Made by a program: the position numbers and the translations under genes. 64,000 bases of DNA from Marinobacter bohaiensis (GTDB lineage: Bacteria; Pseudomonadota; Gammaproteobacteria; Pseudomonadales; Oleiphilaceae), in NCBI RefSeq assembly GCF_003258515.1, contig NZ_QGEH01000001.1, positions 1,674,001 to 1,738,000 on the forward strand, read 5' to 3'. Under the pieces are notes generated by a model. It was given only the letters and a program-made list of their open reading frames with translations. It searched no databases and was not told where the DNA came from. Shown here piece after piece: positions 1 to 9,418 of this stretch (positions are counted from its first letter, which is position 1; each line of letters opens with the position of its first letter).

Positions 1-105
1 CGGTACAGCGCCACGATCGGCTACACGAACTATTTCGGGGGTACGCCATACAACGAGCTGTCCGACCGCGATAACGTGACCGCCAGCGTCTCGGTATCGT
101 TCTGA
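1..105 (+). CDS. DUF1302 family protein, C-terminal end (partial)
   Basis: Only the last 34 codons are inside the window; the frame opens at base 1 and stops with TGA at 103-105. The tail contains GYTNYFGG and a DRDNVTASVSVSF-type terminal strand ending in aromatic Phe, as is typical of outer-membrane beta-barrels and of the DUF1302 family. DUF1302 genes commonly sit beside DUF1329 genes, as here (next start 33 bases downstream). The pair is thought to work at the outer membrane with RND-type exporters; that role is family-level inference and no transporter gene is visible in the window. Confidence 0.8.
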   Translation, partial: RYSATIGYTNYFGGTPYNELSDRDNVTASVSVSF

Positions 106-138
106 TCCGGCCTGAACGCGAACAACGAGGTAGATTCA

Positions 139-1500
139 ATGAAACTGAAAACGAAACTGATCGTCTCGGGCATCCTGACCGCCTCCATGGCTGCAGGCAG
201 CGCCTACGCAGCCGTATCAGAGCAGGAAGCCGCCAAGCTGGGCGATTCGCTGACGCCGATCGGTGCCGAGAAGGCCGGCAACGGCGGTGAGATTCCGGCC
301 TGGGATGGCGGGTTGCAAAAGGTCCCGGCCGGCTATGAAGGGGACGGCATCTATGTGAATCCGTTCCCGGACGAGCAGGAGCAGTTCCGCATCGACCAGA
401 GCAATGTGGACCAGTACGCCGACAAGCTGTCGCCGGGCCAGGTCAAGATGATCAAGAAGTACGACGACTACTTCATCCCGGTCTATCCGACCCACCGCAC
501 CTCGGCGTATCCGCAGGAGATCTATAACGAAACCCGCGAGAACGCCACCCAGACCGAGCTGGTGCCCAGTGGCAACGGTATGGAGAACTACACCGACGGC
601 GTGCCGTTCCCGGTCCCGCAGAATGGCCTGGAGGCCATCTGGAACCACATCACCCGCTATCGGGGTGGTTCCGTGTCCCGCAACGTCGGCCAGGTCACCC
701 CGACCGCCGATGGCAACTACAGCGTGGTGCATTTCCAGGATGAGCTGACCTGGCGGGCCGCCCTGCAGGATTTCGATCCTGAAGAGGACCAGAACGTGCT
801 GTTCTACTTCAAGCAGGCGATCACCGGGCCGGCCCGTCTCGCGGGCAATGTTCTGCTCGTTCACGAAACCATCAACCAGGTGACCGAGCCGCGTCGCGCG
901 TGGGTCTACAACGCCGGCCAACGGCGTGTGCGCCGGGCGCCCCAGGTGGCCTACGACGGCCCGGGTACCGCGGCTGACGGCATGCGGACGTCCGACAATT
1001 TCGACATGTACAACGGCGCGCCCGACCGCTACAACTGGGAGCTGGTGGGCAAGAAGGAGATGTACATCCCCTACAACGCCTACGAGCTGGTGGACCGGGA
1101 TCTGGACTACGACCAGATCATCAAGGCCGGCCACATCAATCAGGAACTGACCCGCTACGAACTGCACCGGGTCTGGCACGTGCGCGCGACCCTCAAGGAA
1201 GGGGAGCGTCACATCTACGCGCAGCGGGACTTCTACATTGACGAAGACAGCTGGCAGGCGACGGTTATCGATCACTACGATGGCCGCGGCGAACTCTGGC
1301 GTGTTGCCGAAGCCCACAGCATGTACTTCTATGACCAGAAGGTGCCCTGGTACGCGATCGAGACGCTCTACGACACCCTGTCCGGCCGCTACCTGGCCCT
1401 GGGGCTGACCAACGAGGAAGAAAACCCGTACGAGTTCGGCACCCAGCGCCACTCCCGAGAGTATACGCCGGCCGCCCTGCGCCGCGCCGGTACTCGCTAG
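139..1500 (+). CDS. DUF1329 family periplasmic protein
   Basis: This 453-residue protein has a clear Sec signal peptide (basic MKLKTK, then a hydrophobic stretch ending AYA-A near residue 25). The mature start, with LTPIGAEKAGN and EIPAWDGG, is the DUF1329 signature. Length and the aromatic- and acid-rich body fit the family. An SD-like GAGG lies about 8 bases before the ATG. It follows the DUF1302 gene closely and is closed by a strong terminator, so the two probably form the end of one operon. DUF1329 proteins are predicted lipid-binding or LolB-like periplasmic partners of DUF1302 barrels; the substrate is unknown. The long antisense frame opposite it is a codon-bias shadow. Confidence 0.88.
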   Translation: MKLKTKLIVSGILTASMAAGSAYAAVSEQEAAKLGDSLTPIGAEKAGNGGEIPAWDGGLQKVPAGYEGDGIYVNPFPDEQEQFRIDQSNVDQYADKLSPGQVKMIKKYDDYFIPVYPTHRTSAYPQEIYNETRENATQTELVPSGNGMENYTDGVPFPVPQNGLEAIWNHITRYRGGSVSRNVGQVTPTADGNYSVVHFQDELTWRAALQDFDPEEDQNVLFYFKQAITGPARLAGNVLLVHETINQVTEPRRAWVYNAGQRRVRRAPQVAYDGPGTAADGMRTSDNFDMYNGAPDRYNWELVGKKEMYIPYNAYELVDRDLDYDQIIKAGHINQELTRYELHRVWHVRATLKEGERHIYAQRDFYIDEDSWQATVIDHYDGRGELWRVAEAHSMYFYDQKVPWYAIETLYDTLSGRYLALGLTNEEENPYEFGTQRHSREYTPAALRRAGTR

Positions 1501-1517
1501 GATCGACGATCCCTGCA

Positions 1518-1546
1518 AAGCCCCGGTCTCTGTGCCGGGGCTTTTT
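1518..1546 (+). terminator. Rho-independent terminator after the DUF1329 gene
   Basis: A perfect 9-bp stem, AAGCCCCGG (1518-1526) with CCGGGGCTT (1535-1543), encloses an 8-base loop and runs into five T residues. It lies 18 bases after the stop codon and ends the DUF1302-DUF1329 transcript. Confidence 0.92.
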
Positions 1547-1851
1547 CGTTGTCCCCAATTAAACGTTTCCGGTGCCGTCAGAATTAATTACAGCGGCTTT
1601 GCCTTATGGGCGAATTCTGTATTAATCTACATGCAGAACAAAAACAAACGGTAATAAGATAATAAGCTATTCTATTGGTTAGTTATAAAACGATGCGAGC
1701 TGACGAGGTTCGATATCGCAAGCCAGGATTCAACATAATAAAAAGGTTCGACAAAACAAAAAGATTCGCCATAACAAGAAAAACGGAGGGCGAAAGCAAC
1801 ACCACATTTGTGCGGTTGGCCTGGATCGCGCAGCATTAATTGGGGCAGACA
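1547..1851. other. AT-rich intergenic region upstream of the LuxR-type regulator
   Basis: About 300 bases with no convincing gene. Composition shifts sharply to A+T (for example many AATAA and TTAAT words between 1575 and 1790) compared with the GC-rich genes on both sides. It must hold the promoter of the regulator, but no box pair is good enough to name. Confidence 0.5.
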
Positions 1852-4557
1852 GTGAAGAGCATTCAAGACGTACCCGCGGCGAATGACGATTTCGCCGGGC
1901 AGGCCCGTGCCGTTCCTCCCGGTGACCTGATCTGGGATCTCCTCAGCCACCGTATTCGAATGCCGGTCGCTCCGGACCGTTGCATCGCCCGTCCAGCGCT
2001 GCAGGCGCGTGTCGCCGCAGCCGTCGCGCCGGGGCGGGTGCTGCTGGTGGAAGCGCCGGCCGGATTTGGCAAGACCCAAGCCGTCCGTGCCGCGTTGGCT
2101 GAAGCCTTCGAGTCGGCGGCCTGGGTGAGCCTGGAATCGCGGGACAATGATCCCGCCCGCCTCCTGGCGCTCCTGGCACTGGCGCTGGGGCAGGACCAGC
2201 GCCTGGACCGCACCGCGTTTCACGAAGGCGATTTCCCCGATCGCCTGTCCTATCTTTGTCAGCTCTACGCCAAACAGCGTCGGCAGTCGCCGGCGAGCGT
2301 GCCCGATTGTGTTGTGCTGGACAACGTTCACTGGCTAAGCCATCCGGCGGCCCTGGACATGGTCGAGCAACTGGTGGCGGAGTTGCCGGAAGGGCTGTCC
2401 CTGGCGCTGCTGTCCCGCGAGCAGGTCCCGTTTTCCACCCATGCCTCGACCCTGAACGGCCAGATGGTCCGGCTGGGCATGGACGCCTTGTCCCTGTCCC
2501 TGCCAGAAACCCTGACTCTGTATGAGGCCGAGCTGGCGGTCGGACGAGTCTCCAAGGCCGCCGTCGAACACCTGCATCATCTCTCCGAGGGGTGGCTTAC
2601 CCCGCTGCAGCTCTATCGGCTGGAGCTTGACGACGACGGGCCGACGCCGCGCACCATCCTGGAAAGCCCGGCGGTGGCCCGTTTTTTCAAGGACGGGCTG
2701 ATGGCGCGTTTCACGCTGGAGGCGCAGACGCTGTTGGTCCAGATGGCCGAGCCGGAGCTGGTGAGCGACGCCCTGTTCGATGCCGTCAAGGACGGCCCCG
2801 GCGAGCTGGATCTGCTGCCCTCGGTGGCGTGCCAGAAAGGGCTGCCGGTGTGGCCGGTGGCGGGCAAGGCACGCTGGTATCGGTTCAATCCGCTGTTCCG
2901 GGACTGGCTACTGGGCAAGGAGCTCTGCGGACGCAGCGGGCGGGCGGTGCGCGCCAGCCGCTGGTTCGAGGCCCGGGGCGACCTCTGCGAAGCGCTGACC
3001 CACGCCCTGCGAGGGCAGGACGCCGACCGCGCCCTGGAGATCGCCGCATCCGGCTCCGAAGCCTTGCTGGTGGGGCAGGACACCGGGGCGTTGCTGAACT
3101 GGCGCCGCTACCTGCCGATGCACCTGGTGGAAAAGAGCCCGCGACTGCGCCTGGTCTACGGCTGGGTACACGCCATTGGTGGCCAGTTTGCCCACGCTGA
3201 AAAGCTGATTGGTGCGCTCGATCCGGAAGACCGGGCCGCGCTCCGGGGGCGTCTGGCGACCCTGCAGGGCTTTATCCTGCGGGGACGGGGAGTGATCGAA
3301 CCGGCCCTGGACGCCGTCGACGAAGCGGTGGCGGACCCCGAGCTGTCCGACCATGCCCGCATGATGGCCCTGTGGATCCGATCCAGCGCGCTCTGTGCCG
3401 ACCAGCGTTACACCGAGGCCCGTGATGCCAACCGCGAAGCGGCGCGGCTGGCGCGGGAATCCGGCGATGCCGGTTGCGAGATCCTGGCGGTTTACGACCA
3501 TGCCCGGATCGAGCTGGGCCGCGGTCACATCAAGCGCGCCGAAACCCTGATCCGGCGCGGTATCGATGTGGCCCTGAGTGTTCCCTACCAGCCGCCTCGG
3601 GTCGGCGAAAGCCGGTTGCAGCTCAGCCTGGCGCTGGTGCTCTGGCACCAGGGGCGTTTCGATGAAGCCGAGGCCTGCCTGGTTCGCTCCGCGCGACAGG
3701 CCGAACAGTGTCGTGATCTGGGCGTCCTGCTGAACATGGGCTTGCGGGCATTGATCGCAAAATCCCGGGGCGAACTGGAACAGGCCTTTGGCTGGATCGG
3801 TCAGGCCGAGCGGACCATGCAGCTCTGGCAGGTGGACGACGTGGTCTATCGGCCGGTGCTGGACGCCCTGCAGGTGTCCTGCTGGCTGCACACGGACCAG
3901 TGCGATCACATCGGTGAACTTCTGGAGCGGCGCGATGCCCAGGGCGATGCGCCTCTGGTGCCCGAGCTGTTCTCCATGCTGCCGGGCCTGCTGGAAACCC
4001 TGCGGATCCGTCACGATATTGCCGCCAGCCGTCTCGAGGTGGCCCAGGCCAAGCTGGACCGTTACCAGCAGGCGGGTCGGGAAACCGAACGCCCCCTGGG
4101 GCATCTGATTTACGGCAAGATCCTGCAGAGCCTGATCCATGATCGGGCCGGCAAACCCGACCGGGCTCTGGTGTCCCTGCGCGAGGCGTTGCAGGAGGCG
4201 GCGCCCGAGGATTACATCAGCCCGTTCGTGGAAGTGGAGCGGCCCCTGCGGGAGCTGCTGCCCAAGGTGTTGGCTTCGTCCGGTGACAGCCCGTTCCACG
4301 ATGCCCTGCGCGGGTATTTCCGCGTGGAAAAAAGGCCGAATGCAGGTTCCGGCGAGGAGCTTCAGGAGCCGATCAGCGAGCGCGAACGAGGCGTTCTGGA
4401 GCTGATCGCCATCGGGCTCTCCAACCAGGACATCGCCGACCGGCTGCATATTTCCCTGCATACCGTGAAGACCCACGCCCGCCGGATTAACGCCAAGCTG
4501 GGCGTGCGCTCGCGCACCCAGGCGATAGTCCGCGCTCGCGAGCTGGGCGTTCTGTAA
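1852..4557 (+). CDS. MalT-like LuxR-family ATP-dependent transcriptional regulator
   Basis: This is a signal-transducing ATPase of the MalT/LAL type, about 900 residues. Near the N-terminus is a Walker A motif (APAGFGKT), followed by a Walker B-like DCVVLDNVHW. The middle is a long helical TPR-like region. The last ~60 residues are a LuxR helix-turn-helix (SERERGVLELIAIGLSNQDIA, then HTVKTHARRINAKLGV). GTG at 1852 is preferred because GGGG lies 6 bases upstream; an in-frame TTG at 1840 is the alternative. Such regulators bind a small inducer and activate nearby catabolic or transport genes. Its position beside the DUF1302/DUF1329 genes suggests, but does not show, that it controls them. Confidence 0.88.
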   Translation: MKSIQDVPAANDDFAGQARAVPPGDLIWDLLSHRIRMPVAPDRCIARPALQARVAAAVAPGRVLLVEAPAGFGKTQAVRAALAEAFESAAWVSLESRDNDPARLLALLALALGQDQRLDRTAFHEGDFPDRLSYLCQLYAKQRRQSPASVPDCVVLDNVHWLSHPAALDMVEQLVAELPEGLSLALLSREQVPFSTHASTLNGQMVRLGMDALSLSLPETLTLYEAELAVGRVSKAAVEHLHHLSEGWLTPLQLYRLELDDDGPTPRTILESPAVARFFKDGLMARFTLEAQTLLVQMAEPELVSDALFDAVKDGPGELDLLPSVACQKGLPVWPVAGKARWYRFNPLFRDWLLGKELCGRSGRAVRASRWFEARGDLCEALTHALRGQDADRALEIAASGSEALLVGQDTGALLNWRRYLPMHLVEKSPRLRLVYGWVHAIGGQFAHAEKLIGALDPEDRAALRGRLATLQGFILRGRGVIEPALDAVDEAVADPELSDHARMMALWIRSSALCADQRYTEARDANREAARLARESGDAGCEILAVYDHARIELGRGHIKRAETLIRRGIDVALSVPYQPPRVGESRLQLSLALVLWHQGRFDEAEACLVRSARQAEQCRDLGVLLNMGLRALIAKSRGELEQAFGWIGQAERTMQLWQVDDVVYRPVLDALQVSCWLHTDQCDHIGELLERRDAQGDAPLVPELFSMLPGLLETLRIRHDIAASRLEVAQAKLDRYQQAGRETERPLGHLIYGKILQSLIHDRAGKPDRALVSLREALQEAAPEDYISPFVEVERPLRELLPKVLASSGDSPFHDALRGYFRVEKRPNAGSGEELQEPISERERGVLELIAIGLSNQDIADRLHISLHTVKTHARRINAKLGVRSRTQAIVRARELGVL

Positions 4558-4595
4558 CGGTTAGCCGGGCGCTCGCAACGATCAGCCGACGCCCA

Positions 4596-5531
4596 TCAGG
4601 CCGGCATGGGCGTATCGTCGCGGTGGGGCGTGGACTGGCCGGCGTTGACGAGTTCGTCGATCTGCCGGTCCTTGGCCAGCCAGAGGTCGTCCACCCAGGC
4701 CTGGAATGCACGCTTCAGGGCTTCGTCGTTGGCATAGTTCATACCGCGGAAATGGGGCGGGATGTCGATGGTGCGCACCCGGATCACCACCCGCCTGATA
4801 CGGCCGCAAAGGTAGTCCCAGAAGCCATGCTGCTGGTCCGGGTAAACGATCGTGACGTCCAGCAGGGTGTGCAGCATTTCACCCATGGCGCCAAGCACAA
4901 ACGCCGTGCCGCCCGCACGGGGCTTGAGCAGGTGGCGGTAGGGCGAGTTCTGGGCCGCGTGTTTGGCCGGCGTGAATCGGGTGCCTTCCATGAAATTGAA
5001 CACCGTGACCGGCGTGTAGCGGAACTTCTCACAGGCCGCGCGAGTGGTTTCCAGATCCTTGCCCTTCAGCGAGGGATTGCGTGCGACCTGCTCCTTGCTG
5101 TAGCGACGCATGAACGGAAAATCCAGCGCCCACCAGGCAACGCCCAGTAATGGCACCCAGATCAGTTCCTTCTTCAGGAAGAACTTGAGCAGCGGAATAC
5201 GGTCGTTCAGCACATACTGGATGATCGGGATGTCCGCCCAGGACTGGTGGTTACAGGTGACGAAATACCAGTTGTCCCGGGACAGGTTCTCCACTCCTTC
5301 CACCTGCCATTCGATGCGATGGAAAACGTCGGCCAGGCGGTTGTTGAAGCCGATCCAGATATAGGCGATCCAGTTCAGGATCACTGTGCAGACGGTGCGT
5401 ACCGGCTTCACCGGGATGATCAGTTTGACGACGGCCACGAACAGGAGAAACGGGATCAGGACCAGGGTGTCTGCAAGAATCAAGAGCGCGGCAAGGACGC
5501 CCTTGAGGGTTGCAGGCAGGAAATTCAGCAT
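4596..5531 (-). CDS. PlsC-type 1-acyl-glycerophosphate acyltransferase (YihG-like)
   Basis: This 311-residue membrane acyltransferase has a hydrophobic N-terminal segment (residues ~5-40). It carries the HX4D catalytic motif as NHQSWAD near residue 115 and the EGTR substrate-binding motif in FMEGTRFT near residue 203. The family moves acyl chains from acyl-ACP or acyl-CoA to lysophospholipids at the inner membrane. Length and the N-terminal membrane hairpin resemble the YihG branch more than the shorter PlsC. It is the last gene of a minus-strand run, 26 bases after the YkvA-like gene, and converges on the LuxR regulator. Both key motifs are intact. Confidence 0.88.
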   Translation of the reverse strand: MLNFLPATLKGVLAALLILADTLVLIPFLLFVAVVKLIIPVKPVRTVCTVILNWIAYIWIGFNNRLADVFHRIEWQVEGVENLSRDNWYFVTCNHQSWADIPIIQYVLNDRIPLLKFFLKKELIWVPLLGVAWWALDFPFMRRYSKEQVARNPSLKGKDLETTRAACEKFRYTPVTVFNFMEGTRFTPAKHAAQNSPYRHLLKPRAGGTAFVLGAMGEMLHTLLDVTIVYPDQQHGFWDYLCGRIRRVVIRVRTIDIPPHFRGMNYANDEALKRAFQAWVDDLWLAKDRQIDELVNAGQSTPHRDDTPMPA

Positions 5532-5557
5532 GGTGGGTTCTCGTTATTGGTGCGCGT

Positions 5558-5971
5558 TCAGCGCGGGTTGTCTGCGGTGTTGGCTGGATAGGCTTGAGAA
5601 GGGGCGTTGTCGCCGTCGCCGAACAGCCGTTGCGTCGTGGCGCGGGCCTGGCGGCGGATATCCGGGGTGACGTGGACGCCGAGCATGGCCAGCGCGGCCA
5701 GCATCACGGACACGTCGTCAGTGTAGCCGAGCACCGGTGTCAGGTCGGGAACGGCGTCGATCAGGCTGATGAAGTAGCCCAGGCTGCCGGAGATGACCGC
5801 CTTGCACCAGGTCGGCGTGCCCGGCGAACGCAGGGTGTAGAACAGGGTCAGGCCCAGCTCGATGGGCCGGCGTCCCAGCGCCGCGGTGCGCCGGCGGAGT
5901 GTCTGCTGGAAGTCGCTGTCGGAGTAGTGTCGGGACCACCGCGACAGCTCTTCACGCCCGGGTAGTTTCAC
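5558..5971 (-). CDS. YkvA family protein (DUF1232)
   Basis: This small protein of about 137 residues carries the DUF1232 segment GYFISLIDAVPDLTPVLGYTDD near its middle, a short hydrophobic hairpin with the usual D-x-x-P-D motif. The function of the family is not established. GTG at 5971 is preferred because GAGG lies 7 bases upstream; a TTG two codons earlier would overlap the previous stop. It sits immediately after the glucosaminidase gene, so translation is probably coupled to it. Confidence 0.82.
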   Translation of the reverse strand: MKLPGREELSRWSRHYSDSDFQQTLRRRTAALGRRPIELGLTLFYTLRSPGTPTWCKAVISGSLGYFISLIDAVPDLTPVLGYTDDVSVMLAALAMLGVHVTPDIRRQARATTQRLFGDGDNAPSQAYPANTADNPR

Positions 5972-5973
5972 GA

Positions 5974-6882
5974 TCAACCCTCTTTTCTGGCGATACCACT
6001 GGTTTCGAAGCGGCTCTCCTCGCCGGTGGCCAGTTGCATCAGTGCGGGAATGCCGGTGTCCTTGCCGATCAGTTCACGGAACTCACGGTCATAGTATCCA
6101 AGGTTGTTGTGTCGAATCATAGCCTGGATTTCCTTGACGTAGGCGGCGCCGCGCTCGGAATAGCCGATCAGGCCCCGGGCGAGTTCGTTGCCGTCCGGGA
6201 AGCGGCCTTCCTCGCGCGCCAGCTCGCGCTCGTTGCGCACCGCGCGATAGGTGTCGTGACGGTTGATGTTGGTGATGTAGGCCCGAATCGACGCATAGGG
6301 CGATTCGAAGGCGGCAACCTCATGACTGGCGCCGTCGGCGCGGGCGAGCGGGACCAGTCCGCAGCCCTTGGAGAAGCACCACTGACCGAACAGGTTATTG
6401 CCTTCACGGGCGAAGCGTGAGGTTCCCCAGGCCGATTCGTTGGCCGCCTGGGCCATGACCAGCGACGGCGGCAGCACATCCAGGCGGCGCTTGAGCATCT
6501 CGAACTGCTCGGCGGATCCGGTCTCGGCGTCGACACGCAGACGGTCGGCCTGACGTTCGAGCCACTGGGTTTCCGGCTCGTCGAGCGTTTCGAGCGTGGC
6601 GGCATAATCCAGCTTGTCGCGCAGCATCAGGATGCGGGTGTTGGCCAGCACGATGCGTGGGTACAGGTATGAAAAGAAGGCCGCCTTCTTTTCAGCGGTG
6701 TCCTGGTAGCCGGTGAAGTCCGGCAGCGGCGTGTGGGCCCAGTCCGGCAGCTCGGGCAAGGCGTCCAGGGTAATATCCGCGGTGTCGTCTTCCTGGGCGT
6801 TGTCCGGGATGTGCAGGGCTCCACCTGCGAAGGCCAGGGCCAGGCCGAACAGCATGGCGGTCAGTTGGGTACCTGCCAGCAT
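5974..6882 (-). CDS. Bax-like glucosaminidase domain protein
   Basis: This protein of about 302 residues has a hydrophobic N-terminal segment that fits a signal peptide (MLAGTQLTAMLFGLALAF). A C-terminal mannosyl-glycoprotein endo-beta-N-acetylglucosaminidase-like domain contains VMAQAANESAWGTSRFA and NNLFGQW. The Glu in ANESAWG is the expected catalytic acid. E. coli Bax belongs to this family, which is predicted to cleave peptidoglycan. ATG at 6882 is chosen because GGAGG sits 5 bases upstream; the ATG four codons earlier overlaps that site. It precedes the YkvA and acyltransferase genes with almost no gap. Confidence 0.86.
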   Translation of the reverse strand: MLAGTQLTAMLFGLALAFAGGALHIPDNAQEDDTADITLDALPELPDWAHTPLPDFTGYQDTAEKKAAFFSYLYPRIVLANTRILMLRDKLDYAATLETLDEPETQWLERQADRLRVDAETGSAEQFEMLKRRLDVLPPSLVMAQAANESAWGTSRFAREGNNLFGQWCFSKGCGLVPLARADGASHEVAAFESPYASIRAYITNINRHDTYRAVRNERELAREEGRFPDGNELARGLIGYSERGAAYVKEIQAMIRHNNLGYYDREFRELIGKDTGIPALMQLATGEESRFETSGIARKEG

Positions 6883-7007
6883 CGTTTCCTCCATTTACAG
6901 CTGTATGACGCCAATTGTAACAGGTTACGACATTGCGCCTGTTTAGATCGGTAACTGGCGTAATTTCGGAGGTTTGTGGATGTCCGGCAGTGGCTTTCAG
7001 AATCGCT

Positions 7008-9215
7008 TCAGCCGTCGTTTCGGGCGCCGAGCAACAGGCCCAGGAACGCCTCGCCGCCGGGCAGCGTCCGGCGCAGACGCAGCACCAGGAACTCCCGGTC
7101 GCTGGAGATGAAGCCGTCGAGGACGAGGCTGCCATCGCCACTGCTGAAGGTGAGCCGATCGGCGCTGGCCGTGTAGGTCAGTGGCATATTCCCGGCCTCG
7201 AGCCGCGTCGGTGGCTGCAGCTGCGCGGAGCTGATGGTCTCGCTGATCTGGAATCCGTCCAGCACCACGACCGCTTCCGCGTCGGCGACGCTGGTGATGG
7301 ACAGCACGCCGTCGTCGATATGGTGCAGGAACTGGGCATCGCCGCCCAGCCCCACGAGCGTGCCGTTGAGGCGGTAGCTGGCTTCGGCCGGGCCGCCGCT
7401 GCCGGGTTCCAGTGCCAGCAGCAGTCCTTCGCCATGGGTGGGGTTGTCCAGGTTGAAGGCGAGCAGGCTGGCCTGCGGGTTGCTCGCGCCCAGCCCCTCC
7501 TGGTTGCGGATGCTGCCGGAGATGCCGTCGTACAGCAGGGCCAGACGACCGTTGTAGACGTCGCCGGCGCTGAGCTGGGATTCGATCCGGCCCACGTGGG
7601 CGGTGTCCGAACGGTCGGGGGCGGACATGCCGACCGCGCCGCTGGCATCCCGATGCAGGCTTCGCGCGTCCGCGGCCTGGGTGTAGTCGCCCGGCCCGGT
7701 CCCGCTCCAGGTGCCGACCAGCGACTCGACGCGGAAGGGCTGGGTCGCGTCTCCCAGCTCGGCGGAAAAGCTGACGACGTTGTAGTCGTCCTTGAGGGTT
7801 GCGACATCGAATGCCTCGCTCTGGGCCAGACTGATGTCAAAGGCGGACAGGTAGTAAGCCTCCAGCGTATCCAGTCGCTGGTAATCCTCGCCGTCCGTTT
7901 CCAGCTCGATGGCCTTGCCGCCGGAGAAACGGGCGGACAGCAGGCTGTCGGGGTAGTCATCGGACAACAGGATATGAGCATCGAGGAAGAAGGGATTGCG
8001 GGTCCAGCCCACGGGCATGGTGCTGTTCCTGTCGGTGATGCTCTGGTATAGCGACTGGCCGGCGAGTAACCGGTCCCGGTCAACGATGCTGGCGGCGCTG
8101 GGTGAGGTGGCGTGGCTGTTGATGCCCCAGAAAGAGCGGCCGCGGGCGTCGAAGTCGCCATCGCCAAAGCGGGTCACTGTGCTGCGCTCATAGGGCACGT
8201 CGCCGGCCATGGAGGTGACATTGATGTCGAAGACGGCGAGGGAAGACAGGCTCAGTGCCGGATAGATGTAGGCGACGCCGCCGTTCTCGATGCGTTCTTC
8301 GTAGGCGCGTTGGGTGGCCCACTGGGCGGCCGGCGTGTCGGAGAAACGGCTGCTGCGCCCCAGCTCAAGGCCGAAATAGACGCTGTTCATGGTCACCGAA
8401 TCGGCGGAGATAGCGCTGGTGGACGTTGGGGCGACCTGGGCCAGTCCAGCCATGTCAGTTACGTAGCCGGCGAAGTCGGCGCGGCTGTGGAGCTGCGCCA
8501 GAGCGCCTTCCAGGTCGGTGCCGTCCGGAATATCGATTTCGAAGTCCTGCACCTGGTCGGCCAGGGTCGACCACACGAACTTGTTGATGCACAGGCCGTC
8601 GCTGTCGGTGGATTCGACGCAGTCCATGACGGTTGCGAACTCGGTCGCGTTGTAACCTCCCAACCCGTGGCGCACCAGATACTCTGAGAACGGATTGACC
8701 TTCACATCCCGGTCCCGGTCGGTGGCAAAGGCCCGCAGGGTGGTGCCACCGTATTCCGCTTCGATGAGCACGTCCGGGCCGACCGGCTGGCCGTCGGTAA
8801 AGGCGATGACGGTGAAGCCGTCGTCATCCTGGCGGGTGCGGGTGTCGGTGGAGCTGAGCGGATTCAGGGTGTGGTCAGTGCGGTAGACGCGCACCTGGTC
8901 CGGCTGCACCAGGCGCAGGTTGCGTCGGGACCGGGGCGCCGAGGGCGCGAGCAGTGAGGGCACCTCCAGCGTAATGCGCACCTCGTTTTTGGCCAGGCCG
9001 TTGGCGTTGTTGCTGTCGCCGGTGCTGGATTCGGAAAAACCATCGGCGGGGTTTTTGTTGCCGGGGAAGCTGTTGGGTCGCTGGCTGGCTTCATCAACGG
9101 CGTCGTCACCTCCACCACCGCAGGCCGTCATGAGCAGTGCCGGGGTCAGAGTCAGACACGTCGTCAGGAGCAGGCGGGTCAACGCCCGCTTACGAAACCG
9201 GATAGAGGAGGGCAT
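7008..9215 (-). CDS. Large predicted lipoprotein of unknown function
   Basis: This 735-residue protein begins with a basic n-region, a hydrophobic stretch and a lipobox (LMTAC, Cys near residue 32) followed by GGGGDD. That indicates a lipid-anchored envelope protein, and the Gly/Asp residues after the Cys favour the outer membrane. The rest is acidic and rich in beta-type strands, with repeated short D/S/T-rich turns. I recognise no catalytic motif. It lies between yfaZ and the glucosaminidase gene on the same strand, with gaps of about 200 and 125 bases, so it may be transcribed alone. Confidence 0.75.
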   Translation of the reverse strand: MPSSIRFRKRALTRLLLTTCLTLTPALLMTACGGGGDDAVDEASQRPNSFPGNKNPADGFSESSTGDSNNANGLAKNEVRITLEVPSLLAPSAPRSRRNLRLVQPDQVRVYRTDHTLNPLSSTDTRTRQDDDGFTVIAFTDGQPVGPDVLIEAEYGGTTLRAFATDRDRDVKVNPFSEYLVRHGLGGYNATEFATVMDCVESTDSDGLCINKFVWSTLADQVQDFEIDIPDGTDLEGALAQLHSRADFAGYVTDMAGLAQVAPTSTSAISADSVTMNSVYFGLELGRSSRFSDTPAAQWATQRAYEERIENGGVAYIYPALSLSSLAVFDINVTSMAGDVPYERSTVTRFGDGDFDARGRSFWGINSHATSPSAASIVDRDRLLAGQSLYQSITDRNSTMPVGWTRNPFFLDAHILLSDDYPDSLLSARFSGGKAIELETDGEDYQRLDTLEAYYLSAFDISLAQSEAFDVATLKDDYNVVSFSAELGDATQPFRVESLVGTWSGTGPGDYTQAADARSLHRDASGAVGMSAPDRSDTAHVGRIESQLSAGDVYNGRLALLYDGISGSIRNQEGLGASNPQASLLAFNLDNPTHGEGLLLALEPGSGGPAEASYRLNGTLVGLGGDAQFLHHIDDGVLSITSVADAEAVVVLDGFQISETISSAQLQPPTRLEAGNMPLTYTASADRLTFSSGDGSLVLDGFISSDREFLVLRLRRTLPGGEAFLGLLLGARNDG

Positions 9216-9297
9216 GTGGTGATTGTTTCCCTGTTGTTTTTACAAAGGGTAACAATCGCGAGCGGTGGAAAAAGTGAGGGAGGGCACGGAATGCAAA

Positions 9298-9319
9298 CCG
9301 GGGCCTCTGGAGGCCCCGG
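9298..9319 (-). terminator. Probable terminator downstream of yfaZ
   Basis: A perfect 9-bp GC-rich stem, CCGGGGCCT (9298-9306) with AGGCCCCGG (9311-9319), has a 4-base loop. Read on the minus strand it is followed by TTTGCATT, a weak T tract. It lies about 100 bases after yfaZ and upstream of the lipoprotein gene. Confidence 0.5.
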
Positions 9320-9418
9320 CCGATGCTGGAAATCGGTGCTGGACATGATGACTGAACAGGGTTGCTGGACAGCGTTACTGAACAGATAGCCCGCAGGCCG
9401 ATTGCACCGTACGCGCGA

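Noticed and set aside
217-1518. 433-codon minus frame opposite the DUF1329 gene
   Set aside because: It mirrors the coding gene, is rich in Val/Gly/Arg/His as antisense shadows are, and has no family feature; the plus gene has a signal peptide and a terminator.
2908-4476. 522-codon minus frame opposite the LuxR-type regulator
   Set aside because: Antisense shadow of a GC-rich gene; the plus frame has Walker and helix-turn-helix motifs.
6933-8051. 372-codon plus frame opposite the lipoprotein gene
   Set aside because: The minus frame has a proper lipobox and start; the plus frame has no start signal or domain.
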